A stretch of 64,000 nt of DNA from NCBI GenBank assembly GCA_002437115.1, contig DJOD01000064.1, positions 15,992-79,991 of the forward strand. Direction: 5' to 3'. The position numbers and the translations under genes are program-made. This stretch comes from Prevotella sp. UBA6447 (GTDB taxonomy: Bacteria; Bacteroidota; Bacteroidia; Bacteroidales; Bacteroidaceae). Positions within the stretch are counted from its first letter, which is position 1. The number at the start of each line of letters is the position of its first letter. Below are positions 1 through 9,619 of the stretch, one piece after another. Below the pieces are notes generated by a model that had not been told where the DNA came from, made no database searches, and saw only the letters and a list, made by a program, of their open reading frames with translations.

Positions 1-1005
1 GTCTACACGCCAACACAATCTGGCACCTATTATTTCTACGTGAGCGACTACTATAATAGCTTCGACATCGGAGTCATCCACAAGTTCCACGTCTATGCCA
101 ACGACAAAGAACTGCAAGATGCCATTGACGCAGGCAAGGCCGACGGCCCAGACGAATATGAGCCAGTGAAGATAGAGGCAAACGTCTACCCCACCGACGA
201 ACAATATGAAAACCTCAAGGTGGGAACGCCAAAGGATTTCACTGTACAGTTGTTCAATAAAGGCACAACTCCTGTGGCCAGCCATCCCCTCTATCCGACA
301 ATCATCAATGCGGAGAACAAAAACGAATACAAGGAGCTCGAGGATTTCACTGTTCCAGAGATTTCCGCAGGCGACAGCGTGGCTGTCAACTTCACGGTGA
401 CCCCAACAGAGGGAGGAAAGTTCTACTTGCAACTTTACGACAACCTCACCAAACAGTATTACAACAGCTACACTTTCACCGTGAAGGACACCTACTCGGT
501 GGTCAAGCCCGACACGCTCATCACGCTGACACCTGATGACGGTTTCGCAGGAGCTGTTGCTGGAGTGGAGAAATCAATGACCATCACCATCAAGAACATG
601 GGCATCAACAGTATCATCAAGTCGTTCACCATCTGGTTTGGCGTGGGCAACAATGACACCGACGACTACGACTATCCCTTCTACTTTACCACTGGAAAGC
701 TCAAGCCAGGCGAATCGGTGGAGAAGCGGTTCACCTTCACACCAAAATGGGGAGCGGGCGACTACTACCTCTGGCTTTACCTGGACAAGAGCAGCAGCAA
801 GGACTATAAAGACTTCTACACCTCATTCCCCATCTACGCTACCCAAGAAGAATATGATTCGGCAGTGGCAGCTGGCGTGAAAGGCATTACCACCGTAAAG
901 GACAAGGCCAACAAGTGGTACACGATGTCGGGGAGCCAACTGGAAGGCAAGCCCACACAGCCAGGCCTTTACATCAACGGCAACCGGAAAGTGGTGATTA
1001 AATAG
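1..1005 (+). CDS. C-terminal part of a secreted surface protein with CARDB-like repeats (5' partial)
   Basis: The reading frame is open from base 1, so the start lies outside the window; the GTG at 40 is only an internal codon. The 335 visible residues form repeated beta-sandwich units of about 120 residues that resemble CARDB or DUF11-like adhesion repeats (for example around residues 60-150 and 175-275, each with 'F..T.TP..GG..Y..LY' type strands). The last 30 residues ('YTMSGSQLEG...GLYINGNRKVVIK') match the short C-terminal tails of exported Bacteroidota proteins, probably a secretion or anchoring signal. The catalytic or binding part of the protein is missing, so its function is unknown. 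A strong hairpin follows the stop codon. Confidence 0.75.
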   Translation, partial: VYTPTQSGTYYFYVSDYYNSFDIGVIHKFHVYANDKELQDAIDAGKADGPDEYEPVKIEANVYPTDEQYENLKVGTPKDFTVQLFNKGTTPVASHPLYPTIINAENKNEYKELEDFTVPEISAGDSVAVNFTVTPTEGGKFYLQLYDNLTKQYYNSYTFTVKDTYSVVKPDTLITLTPDDGFAGAVAGVEKSMTITIKNMGINSIIKSFTIWFGVGNNDTDDYDYPFYFTTGKLKPGESVEKRFTFTPKWGAGDYYLWLYLDKSSSKDYKDFYTSFPIYATQEEYDSAVAAGVKGITTVKDKANKWYTMSGSQLEGKPTQPGLYINGNRKVVIK

Positions 1006-1065
1006 GTGACAAGAACAGAATAGAACCTCTGAAAAATAAGTTCTGCAGAAGAATAGAAACTATAG

Positions 1066-1101
1066 ACGCAGGTGCAACCCTTGTGGTTGCACCTGCGTTT
1101 T
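1066..1101 (+). terminator. Rho-independent terminator after the surface protein
   Basis: A perfect 14-bp stem (1066-1079 with 1085-1098) with a 5-nt loop is followed by TTTT. It lies 60 bases after the stop at 1005. Confidence 0.85.
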
Positions 1102-1191
1102 ACAATTATACTGTTTTTTTTACCAAAAGACTACTTCCACCGTGGGGCACCTGATAAAATAACGTGGGGAACAAAAAGAACGAACCTTTTC

Positions 1192-1222
1192 TTGCCGTTT
1201 ATGCAAAAAAGTGATACTTTTG
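1192..1222 (+). promoter_or_regulatory. Bacteroidota-type promoter of the sialate O-acetylesterase gene
   Basis: TTG at 1192-1194 and TACTTTTG at 1215-1222 are separated by 20 bases. This matches the -33/-7 consensus of the Bacteroidota housekeeping sigma factor. The start codon is at 1259. Confidence 0.7.
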
Positions 1223-1258
1223 CCATGACAACATCCATCCCAACAAAAAACCATAGAG

Positions 1259-3556
1259 ATGACGAAACTTACCGTCTTTAACCTTTCCAGAATCCTACGC
1301 GCATGGTTGCCCATGTGTCTGCTGCTCATCGCCTATGGCCTTAGCGCCCGTCCAAAGGCCAGGCCAAAAATCAAGGTGGCCTGTGTGGGCAACAGCATCA
1401 CCTACGGAACAGGCATACAGGATCGGGCACGCGATGCCTATCCTGCCCAGTTGCAACGTATGCTCGGCGACACCTACGAGGTGGGCAACTTCGGAAAACC
1501 GTCGGCCACCCTCCTGGCCCATGGCCACAAGCCCTATTTCGCGCAACCGGAGTGGACAGCCGCCAAGGCTTTCAAGGGAGACATAGCCGTCATCCACCTG
1601 GGCATCAACGACACGGACCCTCGTAACTGGCCCAACTATCGAGATGAGTTTGTTACCGATTATCTTCACCTCATCGACACCCTGCGCCAGGCCAACCCCC
1701 GCGTGCGCATTCTGGTGGCACGCCTCACCCCTATCCGCCACGACCACTGGCGCTTCACATCGGGCACTAAGCTGTGGCACGACGAGATCCAGAAAGCCAT
1801 CGAGACCGTGGCGCGCGTCAGTGGCGCAGAGCTCATCGACTTTCACGCGCCACTCTACCCCCACCCCGACTATAGCGTAGAGGGCATCCACCCCAATCCC
1901 GCCGGCGCGCGATTGCTGGCCCAAACGGCTTATAGTGGCATCACGGGCGACTACGGCGGTCTGCGGCTCTCGCCGCTCTACACCGATTACATGGTATTGC
2001 AACGCGGCCAGCGGCTCGACATACACGGCACCGCCAATGCCGGATCGGTCATTCACGTGACAGTGTCGGGCAAAAACCACCAAGGTCAGCTCATCACCCG
2101 CGAGGCAACCGATACCACCGACAACCGAGGCAACTGGACAGTCTTCCTGAAACCCTTGACCAATACGAAGGCCGACTATACAATGACCGTGAGCTGCCAA
2201 GACCTGAAAGCCACCAAGACCAACCGCACCAACCACGATGCCAACAACGATAGCCTCTATTGGCCAGGGCTGGCCCCATGGTCGGAACAAGCCAACATGA
2301 CCGTCGTCAAACGCCCTGTCGCTGTCACCAGAAGCAAGGGCGCGCCCACGTCATCCCTCACCTTTCACCACGTGGCCGCAGGTGAGGTGTGGCTCTGCTC
2401 TGGCCAGTCAAACATGGGATTCATGCTCAGCCAATCAGACACGGGCAACCGCGACATCCCGCAAGCTACTGACCCAGACCTACGCCTGTACAACATGCAG
2501 TGGCGGTGGGACACCTATGCCCAGCAATGGCCGCTCGCGGTGCTCGACTCGGTGGATCGGCTCGAATATTTCCAGCCCACCTCCTGGCAAACAGCCAAGC
2601 CCGAGAAAGTCGCACAATTCTCGGCCGTAGCCTATTATTTCGGCCGGATGCTGCGCGACAGCCTTCGCGTTCCCGTGGGACTGGTGTGCAACGCCGTTGG
2701 CGGGTCGCCCATCGAGTCGTGGATTGACCGCCAAACCCTTGAGACGCGCTTCCCGTCCATCCTGCAAAACTTCAATTGGAACGATTTCATACAGCCATGG
2801 GTGCGAAGCCGCGCCCTGGAAAACGTCGGAGCTGACACCACACGCCTCCGCCGTCACCCGTTCATGCCTGTCTATTGCTACGAGGCAGGTATTCTCCCGC
2901 TCTCGCAATATCCCATCAAAGGGGTGGTGTGGTACCAGGGCGAGAGCAACGCACACAACTTCGAGGCCCACGAAAAACTGTTCCCCTTGTTGGTAAGGAG
3001 CTGGCGACATCATTGGCACAACCCGAAGCTGCCTTTCTACTATGTGCAGCTGTCGAGCCTCAACCGCCCGTCGTGGCCTTGGTTTCGCGACTCGCAACGA
3101 AGACTCATGCGCCTACCTCACACGGGCATGGTAGTGAGCACGGACTGTGGCGATTCGCTCGATGTGCACTACCATCACAAGCAGCCCATCGGCGAGCGCC
3201 TTGCGCGTTGGGCACTGGCACGCGACTACGGTCACGACCTCACCCCGTCGGGGCCGCTCTTCAACAGTGCGGTAAGAGAGGGCGACACCCTTGTGGTGAG
3301 CTTCCGTTACGGGGAAGGGCTCACTACATCCGACGGCCAAGCCCCACGTACCTTCGAGATTGCACACGACGATGGCGTGTTCTACCCAGCTACGGCAACC
3401 ATCCAAGGCAACCACGTGCGCCTCACCGCCCCAGGCGTGAAAGCGCCGCGCTACGTACGTTATGGCTGGCAACCTTTCACACGCGCCAACCTGGTGAATG
3501 CCGACAAGCTTCCAGCTTCGACTTTCCGCGCCAAGGCAATTGCCAAGAAGCACTAA
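1259..3556 (+). CDS. two-domain sialate O-acetylesterase (SGNH + DUF303)
   Basis: Predicted periplasmic enzyme that removes O-acetyl groups from sialic acids so that sialidase and catabolic enzymes can act. A signal peptide covers residues 1-30. An SGNH/GDSL hydrolase domain follows (about 35-230), with Ser46 in GNSIT, 'HLGIND' and 'EGIHPNPAGARL' as the other blocks. A second esterase domain (DUF303/SASA) occupies about 370-765, with 'WLCSGQSNM', 'VVWYQGESN' and a late Asp/His region 'DVHYHHKQPIGERLA'. The same order of two catalytic domains is known in NanS-type esterases of Bacteroidota such as Tannerella. It has its own promoter and is monocistronic. The GH33 sialidase that would use its product is 37 kb away on the other strand. 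Specificity for sialate is inferred from the family. Confidence 0.88.
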   Translation: MTKLTVFNLSRILRAWLPMCLLLIAYGLSARPKARPKIKVACVGNSITYGTGIQDRARDAYPAQLQRMLGDTYEVGNFGKPSATLLAHGHKPYFAQPEWTAAKAFKGDIAVIHLGINDTDPRNWPNYRDEFVTDYLHLIDTLRQANPRVRILVARLTPIRHDHWRFTSGTKLWHDEIQKAIETVARVSGAELIDFHAPLYPHPDYSVEGIHPNPAGARLLAQTAYSGITGDYGGLRLSPLYTDYMVLQRGQRLDIHGTANAGSVIHVTVSGKNHQGQLITREATDTTDNRGNWTVFLKPLTNTKADYTMTVSCQDLKATKTNRTNHDANNDSLYWPGLAPWSEQANMTVVKRPVAVTRSKGAPTSSLTFHHVAAGEVWLCSGQSNMGFMLSQSDTGNRDIPQATDPDLRLYNMQWRWDTYAQQWPLAVLDSVDRLEYFQPTSWQTAKPEKVAQFSAVAYYFGRMLRDSLRVPVGLVCNAVGGSPIESWIDRQTLETRFPSILQNFNWNDFIQPWVRSRALENVGADTTRLRRHPFMPVYCYEAGILPLSQYPIKGVVWYQGESNAHNFEAHEKLFPLLVRSWRHHWHNPKLPFYYVQLSSLNRPSWPWFRDSQRRLMRLPHTGMVVSTDCGDSLDVHYHHKQPIGERLARWALARDYGHDLTPSGPLFNSAVREGDTLVVSFRYGEGLTTSDGQAPRTFEIAHDDGVFYPATATIQGNHVRLTAPGVKAPRYVRYGWQPFTRANLVNADKLPASTFRAKAIAKKH

Positions 3557-3595
3557 AGGCACATGGACAAAGGTGGACGTAAAATCCAAAATTCC

Positions 3596-4042
3596 CTATC
3601 CCAGTAACAGTTGTGGCAAAGCCTTGCTGAGATCAGCATAAGTTTTCTCAAAATCGCCGGTATACCAAGGGTCAGCCACGTCACGCTGCTCACCCACGAG
3701 CGACATGAGCAAGCCCACCTTGTGGCAAGTGTCACGTATGCCAAGCATCTGCAACCACCGCAGGTTGTTCCTGTCCATGACCCATATACTGTCAAAATGG
3801 TCGTAGTCGGCCTGCGTGATTTGCCGGGCTTGCCTACGGCAAAAAGGCACACCATGCGCCCGCAGGCATCGTTTAGCCGGTGGGTACATATCATTGCCAA
3901 TCTCTTCTGTGGATGTCGCCACACTGTCAATCTCGAAATCAGCCTCCCTGCCTGCATCCTTCACAAGCTTCTTCATGATGAACTCGGCCATAGGACTACG
4001 GCAAATGTTGCCATGGCACACAAAAAGTATTCGTTTTTTCAT
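3596..4042 (-). CDS. low-molecular-weight protein-tyrosine phosphatase
   Basis: Cytoplasmic cysteine phosphatase. The start at 4042 gives 148 residues, the normal family length, and places the phosphate-binding loop 'CHGNICRS' at residues 9-16, as in other members. The general-acid Asp is in 'DPWYTGDFEKTY' near the C-terminus. The open frame continues upstream to 4174, but that extension runs through a strong hairpin (4124-4172) that ends the preceding gene, and it shows no family similarity, so I reject it. An ATG at 4060 is a possible alternative. Substrates could be tyrosine-phosphorylated proteins or arginine-phosphate; neither can be read from sequence. It stands alone downstream of the hexosaminidase. 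Confidence 0.9.
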   Translation of the reverse strand: MKKRILFVCHGNICRSPMAEFIMKKLVKDAGREADFEIDSVATSTEEIGNDMYPPAKRCLRAHGVPFCRRQARQITQADYDHFDSIWVMDRNNLRWLQMLGIRDTCHKVGLLMSLVGEQRDVADPWYTGDFEKTYADLSKALPQLLLG

Positions 4043-4123
4043 ATTTTTATTTCTGTTCATTGACGCGCCAACCCCATCTCCATGCATGATGTTGCCCATC
4101 GAGACGGCATTGGCAGCAAGAAA

Positions 4124-4172
4124 GTCACGTCCTGCTCGCTTCGCGCTCCATGCGCAGCGATCAGGACGTGAC
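4124..4172 (-). terminator. long hairpin terminator after the hexosaminidase gene
   Basis: An 11-bp perfect outer stem (4124-4134 with 4162-4172) continues into 5-bp (4136-4140/4156-4160) and 4-bp inner stems. On the minus strand it is followed by CTTT. It begins 35 bases after the GH20 stop. Confidence 0.7.
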
Positions 4173-4206
4173 ATATTTATAAGTGTTGTCGTGCGAGCAT
4201 CTCAGT

Positions 4207-6189
4207 TCACTCGACGGATTCAGCGGTCAGATTGGTGACCTGGCTGCGGAACTGTCCGGCCAGCTTGAGGGGGAACACCAACGTGCGGAGGTAGTACATG
4301 GTTCCCCGCTCTCCAAAGCTCAGTTTCTTCACCCCCAGTGTCTCCACAGACTTTCCGTTGACGAAGAGTGTCGTTTGCTCCTTATCGCCACGGATGGCCA
4401 CATGAGCCTTTTCCCCAGGATAGAACTGGTAGTTGAAATGGTTGAGATAGCCATCGCGGCTGTAGCCCAACATTCCCGACACGGGATCAGCGAGATAGAA
4501 TGTTGTGGCGCCATCGGTAAAAAGAACCGTTCCCTTGTCTTCTGGTTGGGCATTGATGTCGAAGCTAACCTCATAGTTCCATCCGATGTTGTCGATGGGC
4601 AGTTTGTCTCCCGGTTTTACCTCGGCAACTTGCAATTTGCCTGTGGGATGGTGGCCGGCATAGTTGACACCAGGAGCCTCGCGCACGCCCTTCGCCTGTC
4701 GCTCAAAGTCAGCCCAGGGCAGCCGCGTTGCTGAGGCCGTCCACATCTTCGTGGCCAGCGTTCGGATGGCAGGCATGCAACGGTAGTGGATGTCCTGATC
4801 AGTCACGCCATTCCCCACGATGTCGTTCCACACCGCGAACGAGCCGCCCTTGACCTGCGGATGTCGCTCGGGAAACTGCATGCCGCCAATGTTGGCAGGT
4901 GTCCAACCCTCATAGAGCCACTTACAGTTGAGGTAGTCGTAGTAGTAGCCAGCCTTCGGCACGATGTAGACATAGCCGTCCGGGATGGACACCACATCGT
5001 AGCCCAGTTTCACCATGGAGTCGGGGTCGGCGTAACCGTTGCTCCAAAGGTCCATCAGCACATTCTTGACCTTTATGGGTGTCTGGCCCTTGGCGTGAGT
5101 CAGCGAGCCCCATATCTTGGCCTTTTTGCCATACCCCTCCACCGTGCGGATGTAGCGGTCGGTCAGAGCGCGGAACTTCTCCACGACCTCCGGGTCGGCA
5201 TTGGAATACTCGTCTGTGCCGATATGCATGTATTTTCCACGGAAGACAGGGTTGGGACCATCGAGATACTCCTTAAAGAGCCCGTCGAGAAACTTGTAGG
5301 TCTCTGGGTTGAAGAGATCGAAATGATCCATGCCATATTTCTTGCTGCCGAGTTCAGGCTTGTAATGGGTGAAGGCGAGCACGTGTGCGGGCATGTCAAT
5401 CTCGGGTATGATTTCAACGCCGAGACTGTCAGCAAGTTCCTGCAGCTCGATGAACTCGCGCTTGGTGTAATAGCCATCGCGAGCAGCCAGGCCAGGATAG
5501 GTGTCACACTCCATGCGGAAAGCGGCATAAGTCTTGTCCCAGGAGCCATCAAAAAACTGCTTGAAGCCGTTGTCGTTGAGATGGACCTGCAGGACGTTCA
5601 TCTTGTAGTAAGACAAGATGCGGACATAGTCGCGTAGCATCGACATGGGCAGGAATTTGCGCCCCGCATCGAGGAAGGCTCCACGATAGCTGTAGTCGGG
5701 CCAGTCGCGCACGGTGCCCATAGGCAGGCTCTTGCCCTTCGAGTGGTCGAGCATCTGCAGGAGGGTGCGTGTGCCCCAGTAGAGGCCCTTGGCCGTCGGG
5801 GCCGTAATCGTGACGCGGTCGGTCACGGAGAGCGTGTAACCCTCAGCGCCCAGGGCCTTGTCTTTCTTGATTTCGAGATAGATGTCGCCAGCTTGGGTCT
5901 TGTTGCGCTGGGGCAGCTGCACCTCCATGCCCAGCGATTTCTTCAGGTCGCTGGCCAAGATGCGGGCCACCTCCAGCACCTTGGCGCTGTTGGTGTCTTT
6001 CTTGATGACAACACAAGGCTTCAGCGAAGCCACCTGGTTGTCGATCGTGGCGAAGGTCAAGAAGCCCTCGCCACCCTTCCAGCTCTTGAGCTCGGGGATG
6101 ACAAATGGTTTTTCGTTAGCCGCAGAGACGGGATGCGGCACAATCGATGCCAAGAGGCAATACGCCGCAAGAATGGTTTTCTTTATCAT
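4207..6189 (-). CDS. GH20 beta-N-acetylhexosaminidase, secreted
   Basis: Cleaves terminal beta-linked GlcNAc or GalNAc from glycans. A signal peptide is at residues 1-23, then the GH20b small domain (about 30-160) and the catalytic barrel (about 165-500). The Asp-Glu pair required for substrate-assisted catalysis is Asp326-Glu327 in 'HIGTDEYS'; the usual motif is HxGGDE, so Thr replaces one Gly. The last 120 residues resemble a LamG/concanavalin-type carbohydrate-binding domain. It lies 24 bases downstream of the GH95 fucosidase gene and is probably co-transcribed with it, which suggests removal of fucose and then HexNAc from the same glycan. Linkage preference is not evident from the sequence. 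Confidence 0.93.
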   Translation of the reverse strand: MIKKTILAAYCLLASIVPHPVSAANEKPFVIPELKSWKGGEGFLTFATIDNQVASLKPCVVIKKDTNSAKVLEVARILASDLKKSLGMEVQLPQRNKTQAGDIYLEIKKDKALGAEGYTLSVTDRVTITAPTAKGLYWGTRTLLQMLDHSKGKSLPMGTVRDWPDYSYRGAFLDAGRKFLPMSMLRDYVRILSYYKMNVLQVHLNDNGFKQFFDGSWDKTYAAFRMECDTYPGLAARDGYYTKREFIELQELADSLGVEIIPEIDMPAHVLAFTHYKPELGSKKYGMDHFDLFNPETYKFLDGLFKEYLDGPNPVFRGKYMHIGTDEYSNADPEVVEKFRALTDRYIRTVEGYGKKAKIWGSLTHAKGQTPIKVKNVLMDLWSNGYADPDSMVKLGYDVVSIPDGYVYIVPKAGYYYDYLNCKWLYEGWTPANIGGMQFPERHPQVKGGSFAVWNDIVGNGVTDQDIHYRCMPAIRTLATKMWTASATRLPWADFERQAKGVREAPGVNYAGHHPTGKLQVAEVKPGDKLPIDNIGWNYEVSFDINAQPEDKGTVLFTDGATTFYLADPVSGMLGYSRDGYLNHFNYQFYPGEKAHVAIRGDKEQTTLFVNGKSVETLGVKKLSFGERGTMYYLRTLVFPLKLAGQFRSQVTNLTAESVE

Positions 6190-6213
6190 GTATTAGGTAT
6201 TAGTGTGTGTTCC

Positions 6214-8649
6214 TTATTTTGCCAGTAGCTTTCCGTCCCGCAGACAGATGATGGCCGCTTTGCCTTTCGCCAGCGCGACGGGGAGCGCCTGCCGGCCGTA
6301 ACGCACGAGGCACGGCGCACCGCTGTGCGAGCGGATGCGGGCATCGGCGAGCTGGCCGCCATGCCACGTGATGTCCACCTCGAAGTTGCCACGGGCGCGA
6401 AGGCCTTTCACCTGACCGTCAGCCCAGGCGTCGGGCAAGGCCGGGAGGAGATGGACATCGCCATCCTGGCTCTGCAACAGCATCTCCGTGACACCTGCCG
6501 TACCACCGAAGTTGCCGTCGATCTGGAAAGGCGGATGCAGGTCCCAGAGGTTGTCGGCCGTGCCGTTCTTGAGCAGGTTTCTATAGAGCTTGTAGGCGTG
6601 GTTGCCGTCGAGCAGGCGCGCCCAGAGGTTGAGTTTCCAGCCCATGCTCCATCCTGTGGCGCCATCGCCACGATGCTCCAGCACCACCTTGGCCGCCTCG
6701 GCCAGCTCAGGCGTGTGCGCCCAGCTGACCGTGTGGCCCGGGTGGAGGCCAAAGAGATGGTTGACGTGGCGGTGCTCATCCGTGGGGTCGTCGATGTCGC
6801 GGCTCCATTCCATGAGCTGCCCGTAGCGCCCGATGCGGTAAGGGGGCATGTGCCGCAGGATGTCTTGCCATTGGCTGGCCTCCTCGGCATCGACGTCGAG
6901 CGTGTTGGCGGCCTCTACCGCGTCGGTGAGCAACTCGCGCACCACGGCTTGGCAGAACGTGGCGCCGTCGTCGACGATGCCGTGCTCAGGCGAGGTGCTG
7001 GGAGCCACGGTGTAGGATCCATCGGCCTTATGCCACAGGAAGTCCTGGCAGAACAGTGCGGCGCCCCGGATGATGGGGTAGGCTTCTCGACGGAGCCAAG
7101 TCGTGTCGCGACTGAAGGTGTAGAGGTCGTAGACTTGTGCGGCCAGCCAAGGACCGGCGACAGGCGACAGGTTCCACGACATGTCGCGGTCGCGCAAGGG
7201 GGCAGTAAAGCCGAAAGGATTGGCCGATATGGAGGCCGTCCAGCCTCGCGCACCATAATAGGAGCGCGCCGTGACGGCACCAGGCTTCACCAGTGAGCGC
7301 ACATAGTCGACAAAGGGTTGTGCGCACTCCTGCAAGCCGTCTTGCATCACGGGCCAATAGTTCATCTGGATGTTGATGTTGTTGTGGTAGTCGGCATGCC
7401 AAGGGGCATCCATGTTGGCCAGCCAGAGGCCTTGCAGGTTGGCCGGGAGGTTGCCTGCCCGCGATGAGGCGATGAGCAGGTAACGGCCATACTGGAAGTA
7501 GAGCGCCTCCAGATAGGGGTCGGGGCTGCCCTTGCGATAGTCGGCCAGGCGCTGGGGAGTGGTCTTGCCGTCTGCCGATGAAGGCGATGACGACGGGGCG
7601 GTCTCACCGTTCAGCACCAGGCTGACACGCGAGAAGATGGGACGGTAGTCGGCCAGGTGGCGGTCCAGCAGTCGCTTGTAGCTCATTCCCTTGGCCGCCT
7701 TCATCCACTGCTGCGTGGTCAGGCTCGGGTTGACTCCCACATAGGCCTTCGGGTCATTGAAGTCGGGGTCGAAGTTCATTTTGTAGTCGGTGTCGGCCGT
7801 GAGGATAAACTCCACCTCGTCGGCTCCCTCCACACGCAGGTAAGGCTGGCCGTCGCGCACGACCCGTCCTCCCTTGTGGCGCATGGCCACACGCACCGTG
7901 AGCTTCATGTCGTTGTTGAAGAGTGTGCCAAGGTAGAGCAGTTCGTCGCCCTCGACACGCACCGTGGGGCCATATCCTTCCCACGTGGGCAGATAGCGCA
8001 GGGTGAGGTTCTGCATGCCTTTCTTGTCGGCCCTGTAACGCATGACGAGCACATTGTCGGGATGGGAGCAGAACGTCTCGCGCTCATAACGCACGCCACC
8101 GGAGGTGAACGCCACACGCGTCAGGGCAGAGTCGAGCGACAAGGTGCGGCTGTAGCTGCCCTCGTCACAGCGCGTAAGCCCCGTGGCCACACGCAGTTCG
8201 CCCAGCGTAGTGTAATTGCCGAAGCGCCACTCAGCCTCGTCGCGACGCTCATACGAGGCCGTGCCGTTCATGTCGTTGGCGGTCAGTTGGGCCGCCTGGG
8301 CCGAGTCGCCACGGGCGAAAGCGTCGCGAATCTGGCGAAGGGCCTCGGTAGCCTGCTTGTTGACATCCCAATAGTGTGCGGCACCCTTCTTGGTGCCAGG
8401 GCCACCGTTCCAGAGGGATATCTCGTTGAGTGAGAGATGCTCGGTGCCGACGCTGCCGAAGACCGACGCTCCGATGCTGCCGTTGCCGAGAGGGAGGGAG
8501 CGCCGTTCCCACTGAGGATCGACCGCATGGTCGGGATGATACTCACCCGGCTCGGGTGCGGGTTGGGTGAAACGCACGTGCAAAGGGCGCTGTGCCTGGG
8601 AGGTCATAGTTCCAGCCAACAATATGAGGCTGAGAATGAGTTTGTTCAT
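6214..8649 (-). CDS. GH95 alpha-L-fucosidase, secreted
   Basis: Inverting fucosidase family acting mainly on alpha-1,2-linked fucose (or galactose) at glycan ends. The first 19 residues form a signal peptide. The N-terminal beta-sandwich ('[14 protein letters not shown]...[13 protein letters not shown]') and the alpha/alpha barrel are complete. Family catalytic regions are visible: '[12 protein letters not shown]' (paired Asn), 'STSPEHG' (acid Glu) and '[11 protein letters not shown]' (Asp). The length of 811 residues is normal. It is the first gene of a two-gene unit with the GH20 hexosaminidase. A fucose-isomerase family protein is encoded 26 kb away (34776-36260), so the released fucose may be used by the cell. 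Confidence 0.92.
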   Translation of the reverse strand: MNKLILSLILLAGTMTSQAQRPLHVRFTQPAPEPGEYHPDHAVDPQWERRSLPLGNGSIGASVFGSVGTEHLSLNEISLWNGGPGTKKGAAHYWDVNKQATEALRQIRDAFARGDSAQAAQLTANDMNGTASYERRDEAEWRFGNYTTLGELRVATGLTRCDEGSYSRTLSLDSALTRVAFTSGGVRYERETFCSHPDNVLVMRYRADKKGMQNLTLRYLPTWEGYGPTVRVEGDELLYLGTLFNNDMKLTVRVAMRHKGGRVVRDGQPYLRVEGADEVEFILTADTDYKMNFDPDFNDPKAYVGVNPSLTTQQWMKAAKGMSYKRLLDRHLADYRPIFSRVSLVLNGETAPSSSPSSADGKTTPQRLADYRKGSPDPYLEALYFQYGRYLLIASSRAGNLPANLQGLWLANMDAPWHADYHNNINIQMNYWPVMQDGLQECAQPFVDYVRSLVKPGAVTARSYYGARGWTASISANPFGFTAPLRDRDMSWNLSPVAGPWLAAQVYDLYTFSRDTTWLRREAYPIIRGAALFCQDFLWHKADGSYTVAPSTSPEHGIVDDGATFCQAVVRELLTDAVEAANTLDVDAEEASQWQDILRHMPPYRIGRYGQLMEWSRDIDDPTDEHRHVNHLFGLHPGHTVSWAHTPELAEAAKVVLEHRGDGATGWSMGWKLNLWARLLDGNHAYKLYRNLLKNGTADNLWDLHPPFQIDGNFGGTAGVTEMLLQSQDGDVHLLPALPDAWADGQVKGLRARGNFEVDITWHGGQLADARIRSHSGAPCLVRYGRQALPVALAKGKAAIICLRDGKLLAK

Positions 8650-9228
8650 AATGGATTGCGGTTGATTGATAGGTATTGTGCTTCTTGCTGGCGCAAAGAT
8701 ACGAAATAAGATTCGAACGACGACTCTTTTGCGGGGTTCTTTTCACGAGAAATAAGAAGTGGGGCCACTTTGACATCTCCTTTTGCGTACCGATGCCCCT
8801 CTTGATGTGCGCCTGGTGATAATGCTCTTTCTGTCAGCAGAATCCTCTTCTCCGTGACCCCATGTACGTAAAAAGCCTATTTTAATAACATTATGCGATT
8901 AAAAACAGGATATATAGAGCGTTAAGAAATCTAAAAATAGAGACGAAATTACAATTTGTTAAGTAGTGAAGCTACAGACGTTACAATTTAACACCATAGG
9001 CACTGTTATCGCAAACAATTTGAAAGTTTTTATAAATAAATATATCAAAAGGTAAGTTAACAATTGTTTTAACTTACTTTTTGCTATATCTTTGCAGTCG
9101 AAACGAATCATATCGTTAGTTCTTTCGACAATAAACGGACAATATGACAAGCGAAGCTTCAACCGACCAACAATCGGTACACGACATGAGAAAACATAGT
9201 ATTCACAATAAATAAGGAGAGATTAAAC
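8650..9228. other. 579-bp divergent intergenic region
   Basis: The left part holds a minus-strand TATCTTTG (-7 box) at 8694-8701 for the GH95-GH20 unit, with no clear -33 partner. The middle (about 8870-9050) is AT-rich without a coding frame. The right part holds the glnK promoter and its palindrome. No gene or RNA was recognised. Confidence 0.5.
9047..9094 (+). promoter_or_regulatory. glnK-amtB promoter overlapped by a long palindrome
   Basis: The promoter is TTG at 9064-9066, a 20-bp spacer and TATCTTTG at 9087-9094. The arms GTAAGTTAA (9052-9060) and TTAACTTAC (9069-9077) are perfect inverted repeats. With flanking bases, 13 of 14 positions pair (9047-9060 with 9069-9082). The centre (CAATTG) holds the -33 box. 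This is the geometry of a repressor or nitrogen-response operator; the protein that binds it is unknown. Confidence 0.7.
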
Positions 9229-9585
9229 ATGAAAAAGATTGAAGCCATCATCCGCAAGACCAAGTTCGAGGATGTGAAAGAGGCGCTTCTCGCCGCCGAC
9301 ATCGAGTGGTTCTCTTACTATGACGTGAGGGGCGAGGGCAAGATGCGACAGGCCCGCATCTACCGTGGTGTGATGTACGACACCAGTAGCATTGAGCGCG
9401 TGCTGCTCAACATTGTGGTACGCGACAAGAATGTGGAGAAGACCATCAAGGCCGTGCAGGGAGCCGCACAGACTGGCGAGATTGGCGACGGCCGCATCTT
9501 CGTCATTCCCGTGGAAGACACCATCCGCATTCGCACAGGCGAGCGCGGTGACATCGCGCTCTACAACGCCGAGCAAGAGAAATAG
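9229..9585 (+). CDS. glnK: PII nitrogen regulatory protein GlnK
   Basis: Trimeric signalling protein that senses 2-oxoglutarate and adenylate nucleotides and blocks AmtB. The 118 residues cover the whole fold. The T-loop (about 36-54) carries Tyr50 in 'YRGVMYDT', at the place of the uridylylated Tyr51 of Escherichia coli. The signature 'AAQTGEIGDGRIFV' and the nucleotide-binding C-terminus 'IRIRTGERGD' are intact. It lies 34 bases upstream of amtB, the usual pairing. The promoter upstream overlaps a palindrome. The T-loop sequence around 'GEGKMRQAR' differs from proteobacterial GlnK, so modification by a GlnD-like enzyme should not be assumed. Confidence 0.95.
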   Translation: MKKIEAIIRKTKFEDVKEALLAADIEWFSYYDVRGEGKMRQARIYRGVMYDTSSIERVLLNIVVRDKNVEKTIKAVQGAAQTGEIGDGRIFVIPVEDTIRIRTGERGDIALYNAEQEK

Positions 9586-9619
9586 TTTCCCCGATTGTTG
9601 AACATTAAAGGTAAAGATT

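Noticed and set aside
4043..4174. N-terminal extension of the tyrosine phosphatase
   Set aside because: It reads through the hairpin terminator of the hexosaminidase gene and has no family similarity.
6325..7296. Long plus-strand frame of 323 codons opposite the fucosidase gene
   Set aside because: It is antisense to a clear GH95 gene; high GC content makes such shadow frames common.
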